A stretch of DNA of 64,000 nt from Elephas maximus indicus. Taxonomy: Eukaryota; Chordata; Mammalia; Proboscidea; Elephantidae. Of this stretch, positions 1 through 10,739 are shown piece by piece. A program made the translations under genes and the position numbers. Numbering within the stretch: position 1 is the first letter of the stretch; each line of letters starts with the position of its first letter. Below the pieces are notes generated by a model. That model searched no databases and had not been told where the DNA came from. It saw only the letters and a list, made by a program, of their open reading frames with translations. The stretch lies in NCBI RefSeq assembly GCF_024166365.1, contig NC_064834.1, positions 52,370,001 to 52,434,000 of the forward strand, written 5' to 3'.

Positions 1-1839
1 CCTGTGTTTCAGGTAAGTGACCAGCTGGCTCAGATGCATGCAGGGAACACTAAGCCCAGTGTGTTCACCCCCAGTTCAAAACACCTGGTTCCCTAGTGAG
101 TGGCTCTCTACGTGTGTGTCTGTTGTGTCTCAGTTTGTGTCTCTGATAATACAGAAGCAAGAGCAACTAAGGTGTGTGTTGTTGCACTTTGCACTTCATA
201 AATCACTTCCATGCACATTATTTCCTGACCAGAAACCTGTGAGAAGGGCAAGGGTTGTTATTACTGCTATAGAGAAGAGGAAACAAAGGCACGAGAGCTG
301 TGCAATGAATGTGTGACTCAGCAGGTGACAGTCCCAGTGTGTGACAGGGTGGCTGTGGTTCTGAGGATGGCAGTAAGAGGCTAACTGTGTGTGTGAACGT
401 CACACCTGTGTGTAATGGAGTGACCACATGATAGTGTGTGCTCTTTGTGGGTGTGACTAGGGTTTTATTTATGCATAATGCTCTCCTGTCTTGATCCTTG
501 GGAATGTTGCCCTGTGTAAAACAAAAAGCTTTTTTTTTTTTTTTTTTGCTTTTAAGCTATTGTGCTCTTGGATTGGAAAATTCCCATTTGATTGGGGGGG
601 GTGGAGAAGAAGAAAAGAAAACTAGTGAAGTCTGATGTTCTACAAAGCAAATGTTGGCAATATGAGAATTTGGCCATGATTTGCCTGAAAGGGTAGAAAT
701 TCATATTTTTGTAGGAAGATTTTAAAAATTTAAGTTGGAACCATGATATAGATTTTCTCTCTAGGCTCCTGGGCCCTCCAACTTCCTGTCCCTGGTTCAA
801 CAGTCCTTCTAAAGGAAGCTCAGCTTAAGTGGATGGGAATCCTAGAGGACAACTTTCAGTTCCTGACCAAAGTGGGCCTGGAGCTGGGGCTTGACTCCTT
901 GCCTTGGTGCCTTTGGGGCTTCAGGGTGTGTGTTTGAGTAGGGGCCAGCCACAGCCCTTATTGAGGGCATTACTTGATGGCCCTTTAGTGTGATTCAGGG
1001 CATGTGAGCAAGGCTGTCTTCCAGAGTAGGAGGCCCAGGGTAAGTGGGTGGGGGTAGAAAGCGGGGCCAATAAGAAGGGCATATATGGTTAGGAGCAGTA
1101 GTGCTCATGAGATGTGAGAGTGTGTGAGAAGGAAGAGTATAAAAGGGTGTATATGAGAAAAGTGGGGTGTGAGAGATTTGAGGGAGAATGTTAGAAAGGT
1201 GTGAGGGGTGTAAACTCCAGAATGGAAGGGCAAGATGTGGGCCAAAGCAAAGTGGGGCTTGGATCAGGGGATGTGAGTGAATGTATGGGTGTGAGTCTGA
1301 GCATCCAAGAAACTTGGGGTAAAGGGACCAGGATGTGGTGGGACAGTGTGGCTCATGTGGGTGTGGCAGGAGCTTGAGAGGCCTTTCCTGGTTCACTCTC
1401 AAATGCCCTCACCATTTTAGGGACAAGGAAGCCAGGGCCTTTTCCTTTTATTTTAAGTTTTTGTTTCTTTTTAAGAAAAGGAAGAACCTGGAGTCCTTGG
1501 AACAGGAGAGCTTGTGAGGGCTTTAGCACACAGCTCCACGATGTATTGATGACAGAGACCTCCAGAGAACTGAGGCCGAGACCATGGAGTGTGTGGCTGG
1601 CTGTGGAACCTGATAGTCCATAAAGTGGGATGGGACCAGTGCTGAGAGTCTGAGGAAAGAGAACTGCACAAAGTTGGGGACTGCCTGAGCGAGAGGACGC
1701 CCCTGAGTGCGAAGCTGGATCACTGCCTGGGAGCATGTGACAGTGAAGAAGAGGGGGTGGGGTGGGAAGGGTGTGCCGTCTTCTAGGCTGGGGATTCCGT
1801 CTTTGGGTGCCTCTGGCAGCGAGGTTGTCGGGCTTGCTT

Positions 1840-2150
1840 GCGGCTGGCTCAGGGCCTTCGTGCGTGTGCGCGCGTGTGCGCGAGGCGGAGAGCCCCGCGT
1901 CGCTGCTCCGCGTGTGGCTGTGCCTTGGTGTGGCTGGGTATGTGAGCGCGGCCGGGAGTGCAGCTCCCAGCCGACGCGGCGGGCAGCCTGGGTTATCTGA
2001 GCCGCTCGGTCTTGGGTGGCTGCGCCCAGATCTCCGGGCGGCGGCGGCGAAGGCGAGAAGCGCTGTCGAGCCGCAGAGGAGCCGGGAAGCCAGACCCAGG
2101 CCCAGGCGGTGGCAGGGAGCAGAGCATGGAACCACGCGGGGGCCGGGCAG
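1840..2150 (+). other. PAX2: Candidate alternative upstream first exon of PAX2
   Basis: The block is CpG-rich and ends in CAG|GTAAGAGTGG, a near-perfect 5' splice site with GT at 2151. Apart from an ATG followed at once by TGA at 1940, its only ATG is at 2126, with A at -3 and G at +4 (strong Kozak context). The frame from there, MEPRGGRA plus one base, stops at the donor in phase 1, the phase of the canonical exon 1. Joining it to exon 2 would keep the paired-domain frame. As I recall, some human PAX2 models begin about 10 kb upstream of the main start, which matches the spacing; this is not verified. The start coordinate is approximate. It could instead be the first exon of a non-coding transcript. 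Confidence 0.45.
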
Positions 2151-3224
2151 GTAAGAGTGGGGAGCGACTGGTAAGGGACACGCAGGCAAGGGGGTATCTG
2201 AGAGGGAGGGGGGCAGGCAGGCCCGGGGCGGGCTCACCCCACTCCTCTTGTTTTCCTGTGCTTGGGACCCAGCGGAACCACTGTAAAGCTGGAGGGTGGG
2301 CCTCTTGTGCCTTCCCTCCCCATGTCCTCTAAATCTTCCAGTAAAAACTTTCCACACAGAAAATGTGAGTTTTACAACTTCTTTTTGCAGAACCTGGCTT
2401 TTCCTTTCTGTTGAGAGTTTAAGACTTTATCCCTCCGCTTTCTCTAGGCGTATAAATATTTTTCGCAACTTCCTCCAACTTGGGAAGTGGGGAGGCTGTC
2501 TAGTGGGAAGGGAGTATGGGCGTGTGTATGTGTGCCAGTGGGTGGGGAAACAGAGTGAACACACCGGTGTATACAAGTGTGTGAGTATCTTGTGCATTTG
2601 AATATGAACCTAAGTGTGAGCACTGGTGTAGAAGTGCCTAAGGCATAGCCGGGTGATGGCTCTGCCAGGGAAAACCCAACAGCTTCAGAGAGGCCTGGGG
2701 GGAGGGGGCAGGCCCCAGGGGAGTGCGGTGGGGGAGGGGAATCTGAAGCTGCCTACCCAAAGGGCTAAGTGAGTGAAGGGCTGCTCTACTATTTCCGTAT
2801 TTCCTCTTCCTCTTCCCCAGGCCTGCCAGATTTGCACTGACTGTCCACCTGGTGCCTTGGTGTGGTGCAGGGGTGGGAAGCCAGGTGCCCAAGCAGTTTT
2901 GGATCGACGGGAGGGAGAATGTTAAATCAGTTCTCCAAATAATTCCACAGAGGTCAAGGCCTAACTCTAGACCTTTTCTTTTTTTTTTTTTTTCTTTGCT
3001 TCCTAATTCTCAGTCCTTCCCTCTCCCACTCCCTCACTAGCTCAGGTTCCAGTTCTTTCAGCTGATAACCCAGGTTCCACCTCTGGCACTGTTCCTTGGC
3101 CCAATCCTTGGACTGTCCCCACCCCATTCCTATGGCCTTGTCCACACTGAGGAACCTGGACCCCCCAGGAGTGTCAGCTGTGGCCTTCCGGGCTTTTAGG
3201 GCTCAGGGCCACCCCTCCGCACCA

Positions 3225-3385
3225 GAGGTTTAAGTAGGGAGATCAATAGCAAACAGTTGTAATGATCTAATTAATTATGGCAAAATTAAAAGCGAGTACA
3301 AAATCAATCTCTGATGGTGTTGAAGATGGAATTCAATTGAGAGCCCATCTGTGCACCCCCTCGACCGTATAAATATGCAGCCCAA
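3225..3385. promoter_or_regulatory. Candidate conserved non-coding element upstream of PAX2
   Basis: This is an A/T-rich island within GC-rich flank. It contains several TAAT/ATTA homeodomain cores (for example TCTAATTAATTATGG near 3266) and a TATAAATA near 3368. It has no repeat signature and no low-complexity bias. Regulatory function is inferred from composition and location only. Confidence 0.3.
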
Positions 3386-3989
3386 GGACAGACCTAATAG
3401 CTGGGCTTTCCTGGGAGCCTCTCTTCCCCTTTCTTCCTCTCCTGCACAGGGCTTCTGGCTCACTCACTCTCTCTAAATCTAGTTTGCCTCCTGAGGCCTC
3501 CTGACCCCACCCCTCCCTCTTTCCTGGTCCTGTTTGCTCAGGCTTCTCTATTCTCTCACTTTTCCATTTTCCCTCCAGGCAGGCAGCTCCCTCTGCCTTG
3601 TAGGCCCGAGGTGTGTGGATCTTGCTCCCAGCCCGGGCAAGTCTCCCAGCAGATGCACCTAGGCCAGCGCCTCGGGAAGGAGAAGGCAGAGCGGTGAGGG
3701 GCATCCTTGAGCGCCTTTCAGGGTCCTCACCCCAAGCTTTCTGCGCTTCGGCTCCTCCAGAAGCTAGACCGGACCGCGGCGCATCCCACGTCCCCAGGGG
3801 CGCCTGCGCCTACCTGCCGGGTCGGGTAGGGGCCGGGACGCCGGGTTGCCCGCCGCGCTCCCTTTCGGTTCCTTCTTTTTCCCGCCTTTGCCGGCGCGGG
3901 GCTCGCACTCCCGGCGGCCGCGGCTCGCAGAAGGGTGGGGAGGAGCTGTGGCCCTGGGCAGGAGGCCGAGCGGGGTCTTAGAAAAGGAA

Positions 3990-4043
3990 ATCACAGTTCC
4001 CTTCGAGGCTGCCTGGCTGAGCAGCCTCGAAGGGAACTGTGAT
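3990..4043 (+). ncRNA. Perfect hairpin, candidate microRNA precursor
   Basis: The 22-base arm at 3991-4012 is an exact reverse complement of 4021-4042. A further A-T pair at 3990/4043 gives 23 uninterrupted pairs around the 8-base loop CTGGCTGA. After a 2x2 mismatch the stem resumes for four pairs (3984-3987 with 4046-4049, one of them G-T). Arm length, loop size and a lower stem beyond a small bulge fit an animal microRNA precursor. I do not recognise the mature sequence. Because the arms are perfectly complementary, either strand could give the same hairpin. It could instead be a young inverted duplication or an assembly fold-back. Confidence 0.4.
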
Positions 4044-5396
4044 GGTCTTCTGCCCTCCCCGCCGCCTTCTGTCTTTCTTTCTCTCTCCACTACTCCCCTC
4101 CTGTTCTTCTGAACCCATCTCCTCCATAGCCCTGTGGCTTCCCGAGGGTCCGCACCCCCCAGACAGCCCCTACGTCCGGTCCCTTTTGGCCCCATCCGGC
4201 TACTTTAATGGGACAATGATAAACGCGCTCGAGCGAGCGTGCCTGGAGGACGCCCGCGCGCAACCGCTGCAGACGGGTTTGCGAAGGATACGGGTTTTAT
4301 TCTCGCTGCGCCTGTTCCGTAAGAAAAGAGAGAGGAAAGGGGAAGGGGGAGAGAAGCGGCAGCTGGGTCAGTTGTATCTTCAGCCATCGCCGCGTTTTCC
4401 TCCCAAAACCATAAAACAAGATGTTTATTTGTCGTCCTCCCTTTTTCTCCCCTTTTCAGCCGCTGGCCTTCTCCAGTCGGCTCTCCAGCTCTCTGTCGTT
4501 GGTCCCCTGCCTCTCCCTCCTAGGGTCCTAGGTCCATCCTTGGCCCATACTGAGCTCCCTGCCCTCGGAGACCCCTGCCTCTCCTTGATCCACAGCCCGG
4601 CCCTCAGTGCCTGGGGGAGACACAGCCTAACGCCTCCCCACCCTCTTTTGCCAGACCTCCTCTCCCCGTTATTAATTGCTGTGTTGACCTGCAGGATTGA
4701 TTGGATGCCCCTCTGCAAGAGGCTGCAGAGGCCTTGGCCTCGGAGCAGCCTCGCTGAGGGCAAAGGGAGGAGGGAAGGCACAGGATCTAGGTTCTGAGCT
4801 CCCAACTCAGCCCGTCTGGAATACAGCTGTTTGCCTAGACACCCTTTGCCACACTCCCCCCACACAAACACCTTTACGCACCCTCACAACTCAAACACAC
4901 ACTCACAGACCCCTTCACCAAGAGTTGCTCAGTCCCCAAGAAGACACACCAGAAATTCTCCTTAATCGGTTTAGAATTGAAAGAAACTTCTCTTCCGATT
5001 ATTCAGTTTCTTCAGTGTATTTGTTATAGCTCCGGGTCTAGACCTCACTGTCGGCCTAGACAGGGCCAACGAACTCCTGGCACCCAGGCCTTTTACTGTC
5101 CGACTGATTTTGCGCCTTCTGTTTTCTAGGAACAGTTGCAGAAAGTTAAATAATCCTGAATGCGGCTGACCCTTAAAGCCTCAAACCAAAGCACTTTCGC
5201 CAGAAAGAGACCTTGCCTTTGCTTCTCTGTGATTAGTTTCAGCCCTTTTGTTTCAAATTCGGGGAATGGACGGCCTTGGACAGTGGAGGGTGGAGGCTTG
5301 CAACCCCCCTGGGGGCAGGGGTCGAACTTACGCTTACAGCGAGGGCCCTTCCCTCCTACCCCTACCCCTCGCCTGCCTAAACCGCTGGGCGTGCGA

Positions 5397-5432
5397 GCGC
5401 GCGCGCGCACACACACACACACATGCACACAC
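5397..5432. repeat. (GC)n(AC)n alternating purine-pyrimidine tract
   Basis: An uninterrupted 36-base alternation of purine and pyrimidine: about 12 bases of GC repeat run into AC repeat, with one TG step near the end. It is a simple repeat in CpG-rich upstream DNA. Confidence 0.9.
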
Positions 5433-7039
5433 TTACGGGACCCCAACAGCCACAAGCAACTTCCAGCAACACGCCCCTGCCCCGACCCGAGGCCACGGGA
5501 CAGCTGGCCAGGAACCCAAGAGGGAGTGAGCCCTGGGATATCCCGACTCCAAGGTGGGAGCTGGGGCGGGAGCGGGGAGGCCGGAGTACACAAACCTTGG
5601 CTGTCACCCGAAAGAACCCCTTTCTTGGGGCCTCTCCCTATCTCTGCCAGCCCTTCTCGCCCGTTTTTCCCTCTTCCTCCACTCCAATCCTTTGTCTCCA
5701 GCCACTTTGCGCGCCGGGAGCCTGTCCCCCGCCTTCGCACCCCTTCCTGTTGTCTTCCCAGTCTGGCTAGCAGGTCGCCCCTCCTTACCCGTTCCCGGCT
5801 CTGGCGCATTCTCCGCCTGCTCCTGGCATCCATACAGCTGCTGGGAGAGGAGGAAAGGAGGGCGGGCACACCGCGGATGGATCCAAGACAGTAGATTTAG
5901 GGTCTGCTCCCAACTCCGAGAAAACTAGGCACGGTCCTCCCGCCCCTCTCTAACTCTGCCAGGCCCCGTGCCCTCGCCAGCGTGGAGCCCCTGCTCCACA
6001 GCCGTGGCTCGCTGGCTTCCGGGGTCCGCCCTGTGTCTAGAGTTGCACTCCCCTACCTTGCTCTCCGTTCCCTCTCGGCTACCCCTTGCTGCCGCCTGCC
6101 CCCTCCCTCCGCAGCCCCCTTCGTCTCGGGGGCCATGGCAGGTGGCGCCGGGGACATCGCGGGCCTGCCTGCACTGTGTCCCCCAACCACAGTCGGGTCA
6201 GGCCGCGGGCTCAGGGCCCGGCTGAGAGGGGGGTTAATCATTACTTCGCCACCGGCACCCAGCCTCCCTCGGACTATCTTACCGTGGCTTGTGGGGGGGA
6301 GAAGGGAAGGGGACAGCAGGCCCGGTGGGGACCTTGGCTTCGCCCAAACCAGCCTCTTCGGGCCTCCAGGCACAGGTGCCTTCTCCATCCCCTCAGCACC
6401 CCTTTCACGTCCCTTCTTTCCCTCCTTGCCTCTCCCCCTTTCCATGCCTCCTTCAGTCAGGCCTCGCTCCGCCGCCTCATCCGGGCTCTGGCTGTGGCAG
6501 GTTGGCTGCAGGTCTTCGGAGGACCAACTTTCTTTGTTTGGAAGCGGACCGGACGGGATTTCCCTCCCCTTGTCTCCGCTGGGGGCCAGCTCCCCCCGAT
6601 GGTTTTGGCGGACTGGCCCGAAGGGAACGGCGCCTGAGGCCACTATTAACCCAGCTGGGGGCTGGGGGCTTAACTGATCCTCTAGCAGCTGCGCTGGTGC
6701 CTTGGGGAAGGGGTGCAGGAAGAAGTGGAAAAGGAGGAGTGGCAGGAGGGATGGAGACAGAACAGAGGGTTAAACTTGGCCTGGGTGGGGTATGATCAAT
6801 GGAAAGAAGAACCCTAAAAGGGAGGAACACAGGAAGGGGGGCAGTGAGGGATCCCCTAGGCACCTTTAAAGGATAGAAGTTGAATGGAAAACACCACCTC
6901 TGCCTGGGCTAAGTGCTCAGATTCCTCCCTTCCCTCTGTATAGATGGACTGGACATTTATTCCTTAGTCTACTGCAGAAATGTTTGGTTTACGAAATGCT
7001 CTCCCATTGGTTAGCTCCATGGAGTAGGCAAGACAGTTG

Positions 7040-7092
7040 TGGTCAGTCCCATCTTACAGGTGAGGAAACTGAGGCTCAAAGAGGCAAAGGGA
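7040..7092 (-). repeat. MIR fragment
   Basis: It contains the MIR core read on the minus strand (ACAGGTGAGGAAACTGAGGC followed by an AGAGG motif). This is an old tRNA-derived SINE remnant shared by mammals. Confidence 0.6.
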
Positions 7093-7793
7093 CTATGCAT
7101 GTGGTAACTGCCGGTCCTCCCCCTGGGCTGTGGGGCATGGGCCCCTTTCCTGCTGTGCAGAGGTCCATGCATGTCTGGGGGATGGAGGAACGGGTTGTCC
7201 AGGTCTGAGCCTGAGTACAGTTCTGGGTCTCTTCTTATCCCCCAACTCCCCCTGTGAAGAGCTTGTCCTCGCTTGGGCCTCCACTCCAACCCTGTTGTTA
7301 CTGTAGACCGCTGGCCCAGTTCCTCCTGGCTTGACTCTTTTTCGCACCCCCCAGTCAGGTGGCCCGCGGGTCGCAGCCACCTGGCAGGCCCGTGCCGCTA
7401 AGAGGCCGCTTTGGTGGCCAAGTGGCTCTCATTGTCGTCACCCCTTAAAGAGGCTGCGAAGGGCCGGGGCAGGTCGCAGGGACCTCTAGCGAGAGAAGCC
7501 GGGTTAAAGGGGGAGGGGCGGAAGGATAAAGGCCCAGCACGTGCGCTCAGCCTCCACAGGACCAACAGACCGAGCGGGCGGGGCGGCCGCCAGTCAGGCC
7601 CCCGGGACTTCACACAAGGAGCCCAAATATTGGGAACAAAAGCGGGAAAAGAAGAATAAGAGCAGGAGGGAGGGAGTGAGGAGGCAGAAATTAGGGGGTC
7701 TTAGATGAAAAAAAAAAGTAGCTTTAGGGGGAATGTGCTGTGGAGTGTGAAATTGCAGCCCATGGTGCTCCATATTGTACCAGAAGCTCTTCC

Positions 7794-7817
7794 AAAAAAA
7801 AAAAAAAAAAAAAAAAA
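7794..7817. repeat. Poly(A) tract
   Basis: A homopolymer run of about 24 A after CTTCC. There is no recognisable retroposed gene body on its 5' side. Confidence 0.85.
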
Positions 7818-10634
7818 CCCATCCTCCAACGTGACCAGAGGGCTAGGAAGGGGGAGGGGCGGAGAAAACCGGAGGGGGAGGGGAAGGGCCAGGCGCGAAC
7901 TGGTCAGACCAAGCCGGAGAGGGGGCCCGGGTGTGCTTGCCAGCCTGGCTGATGAGATCTGACCGCCGATGGTGTGCGCCGGGCAGCGCCGCTGTCCGGA
8001 AGGCGATTGGGCCAAGGCGTCCACCCCAGAGCTTGATCGTCAGACGAACTTTTTTTTTTTTTTTAGTAGTGGCGTTGGTAACTTCCAGAACTGGGAACAA
8101 CCTAGAAAAGGAGCTCGGCTGCGGAGCGGCTCCTCTGCTCTCCCCTTCTCTCCTCCTTCCTCCGCTTCTGCTCCTCTTCCCTTCGGACTAGTTTTCCTCC
8201 CTTGGTTCTAAACAGCTTCCCCTCGCCACCCCCCCCCCAACTTTAATGCGTTTAATTTGGTCTGCTCTGTGGGGAGCATTTCCTGGGGAGATACATTTAA
8301 TTTCGGAATTTCTAATCCCCTCCCTCAGAGCCCGGGCCCTGACGCCCCTTACCGCTCGCCGGGAGGTGGCAGGAGGAAGGCAGGCCCGGGCCACCGGGGA
8401 GGGACAGGGCTGGAGTCCCCTGCCTTCCCAAATGCTCGGAATCGGGCGACTGGGCCTCAGGTCAGGGCCCTGCCGGAGAAGGGGAGGCAACGACGCCTTT
8501 AGCTTTGCCTAGCACTGTAGAAAGCGCTGGGCCAGAGGGAAACGACTTTCCAAACAAGCAGAAGGGTCGCGAAGGGAGCGGGTGCGAGCGGTGGCAGCAG
8601 ACGAAGGTCTACACTGGCACTGCACTTCCTTCGCAACGTGCCTAGAAATGTTTGGGAGCTCCGGGTGCGAGTCGCACTTGGCTTGGCTTGTTGCGCCTGT
8701 TCCTGTATATACACGCCGGACCGCCGCCTCCCGGACACGTCCCCATGCAGAGCAGGCGCGGCCCGGGCCGAGAGCCAGGAAGGCCGCAGATCGGCCCACC
8801 GCTAGGGAGGAGGCCAGGGCGGGGGCGCCGGGCGCCGGGCGAGCCTGGCAGGGAAGAGCGGGGAGAAAGCGAAGGAGCCGAGATCCACAAGGAAGATTTA
8901 TTGGGCAGATCAGATGCACAGAGGCAGCTAATGAAGCAAATCCCGAGATGGGTATCAGAGCAACTCCCCAAAAGTTTCTTTGCCTTTAAATTTCCGCAGG
9001 GAGGCGGGTGCCTTGTTTGAAGTGTAAATGCCCCTAGGTTGGGGGTGGAATGGCCGCTTTGAAAACACCAGAGAGAAAAGGTTCATTTAGAGGCAGACGG
9101 GAAAAGCAACCAACCCTGACAGGTTGGAGCCCGGGTTGTGTTTGGGGTTGGGTTGTTTTCTTTCGTTCTCGTTGCTTCTTACCTTTTTTTCTTTCTTGCT
9201 TTTTTCCCTCTCTACCATTCTGTAGAGATGAAGAAAGGGAAGGACAGGAAAGAGGCGGTCAGAGGGAGAGGCCAACGGCCGGAGAGAAAGCTATAGGCCA
9301 GCCCTTCATCAGGAGCCCTAGGAGAAGGCAGAGCTGTGGCTAAAAGGGGTACCTAATCGTCAGGGAGGACTCCTCCTTAACTTTCTAGACCTGGGAACAG
9401 GCTGGAGCTAAGGAGGAGACTGCCAGAGGCTGGCCTGGCCAGAAAGAGGGTGAGTGTCCAGCTAGTGCAGTGCTGGGACATCCGGAATAGAGGGGCTGCC
9501 TGCAAGTTAGACTACCAGGGAATGGTCTTCACTCCTCAGGGGATGCCTGTGAATGGTAGGGGCGTGAGCACAACCTCCAAAACAATTTGTGCCTTAAGTC
9601 CCCATCTGCAAAACGTCAAAATTCCTCTCGTCCAGTATGTGCAGATGCATATCATCTGAGCTCACACCCACAGCGTGTGTAACACAGGGCTATGTCTAGC
9701 TGGTTCTAGAAAAATCTGTATCTAAGGTGGAAGGGAGTTCTGCCCACAGTCTTGTTCCTCCGATAGTTCAGACCCCTCCTCCCAATCATAGGGAAATCTT
9801 GGGGCAAAGGGCTCTTTTAGCTCTGAACTGGTCTCGGTGAGGACACTTCCTCAATGACCCCTCTCACCCCAATTCTGAGTTAACTACCTCCCAAGGGAAG
9901 CCCGAGGCTGTATCAGCTAATATCACCTGAAAGCCCCTTGATCCCAGGCCTGGCAGCGGTGCCTTTAGGCACCTGGCACTGTTTTCCTTTTTTTCTCCCC
10001 ACTCGAAGTTAGTGCGTGTTCGTGGGGTTGAATGGCCAAAGCAAACCCAGGAGCGCCATCTACAGGCCTCCAGAAGAAGCGACTGACCTTCAGGCCGGAC
10101 CCTGTGCTTCCAACCTCCGGCCCAAGGGAGCTGGCTCCACCGCCCAAGGGAGGTGGGGGCAGAGGCTGGGATGGAGGGGGCAAGTAAGGGAGGGTTTTTT
10201 TTTTTTCTCCCAGAAGTTACCCCAAGGAGGAAATGGGCTCAGGAAGATACAGGACGGAGGGCAAATGCCGGGATCCCAGCGAACCCGGCCCTCTAGTAGT
10301 GAGAGGCTCCAAAACCTTGTCTGGCTGAGCTTGGCCGGAGCCGTGCCTGAGGAGCAAGGGGGTCCCCCAAACCCAGTTCCGGGAAGCCTGATGGGAGTCC
10401 TGGCTGAGTCTGGCTGGTGAGGCCCCCGATCCTAGTTGCTGCCCAAGCCCCGGCCAAAGAACCGCAGCGCGTGTCCCCAGCGCTTCCCCGTGTGCCGGAG
10501 ACTGCAGGCAGAGCTGGAGTAGCTTTAGGTCTTGGTGGCTAGCGCGCAGCGCAGGGCAGCGCAGACTTCGCCGAGCAGCCGTTTTCGCAGACCCAGGAAA
10601 GCGGGGGGAGGGAGAGAAGGAGGGAGAGTTAAAA

Positions 10635-10735
10635 CATCAGCTGAAGTGCCAAGATGATTTATGAGACGAGGGAAAATATTTCATAAAGATCTCCCGGATA
10701 TTCTGTACTTAACCAGTTGAGAGACAAAGGGCCTC
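10635..10735. promoter_or_regulatory. Candidate distal promoter element
   Basis: An A/T-rich, complex stretch just upstream of the GC-rich promoter. It carries GATGATTTATGAG (a HOX/CDX-like TTTATG core) and an AAATATTTCATAAAG segment. It stands out from both GC-rich flanks. Function is inferred only. Confidence 0.3.
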
Positions 10736-10739
10736 CTTC

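Noticed and set aside
1-18. Consensus splice donor CAG|GTAAGT at the window start
   Set aside because: The preceding sequence is outside the window, so no exon can be assessed; such motifs occur by chance.
1353-2357. 334-codon open frame on the minus strand
   Set aside because: Low-complexity Pro/Ser/Arg/Leu translation across a CpG-rich block, with competing frames on the other strand and no domain; openness is due to GC content.
4039-4797. 252-codon open frame on the + strand
   Set aside because: No recognisable domain, rich in Pro/Leu/Ser, and overlaps an equally long opposite-strand frame.
5126-5869. 247-codon minus-strand frame and its + strand partner of 244 codons
   Set aside because: Mutual shadows in GC-rich DNA, crossing a (GC)n(AC)n simple repeat that yields artificial Val/Cys/Ala/Arg runs.
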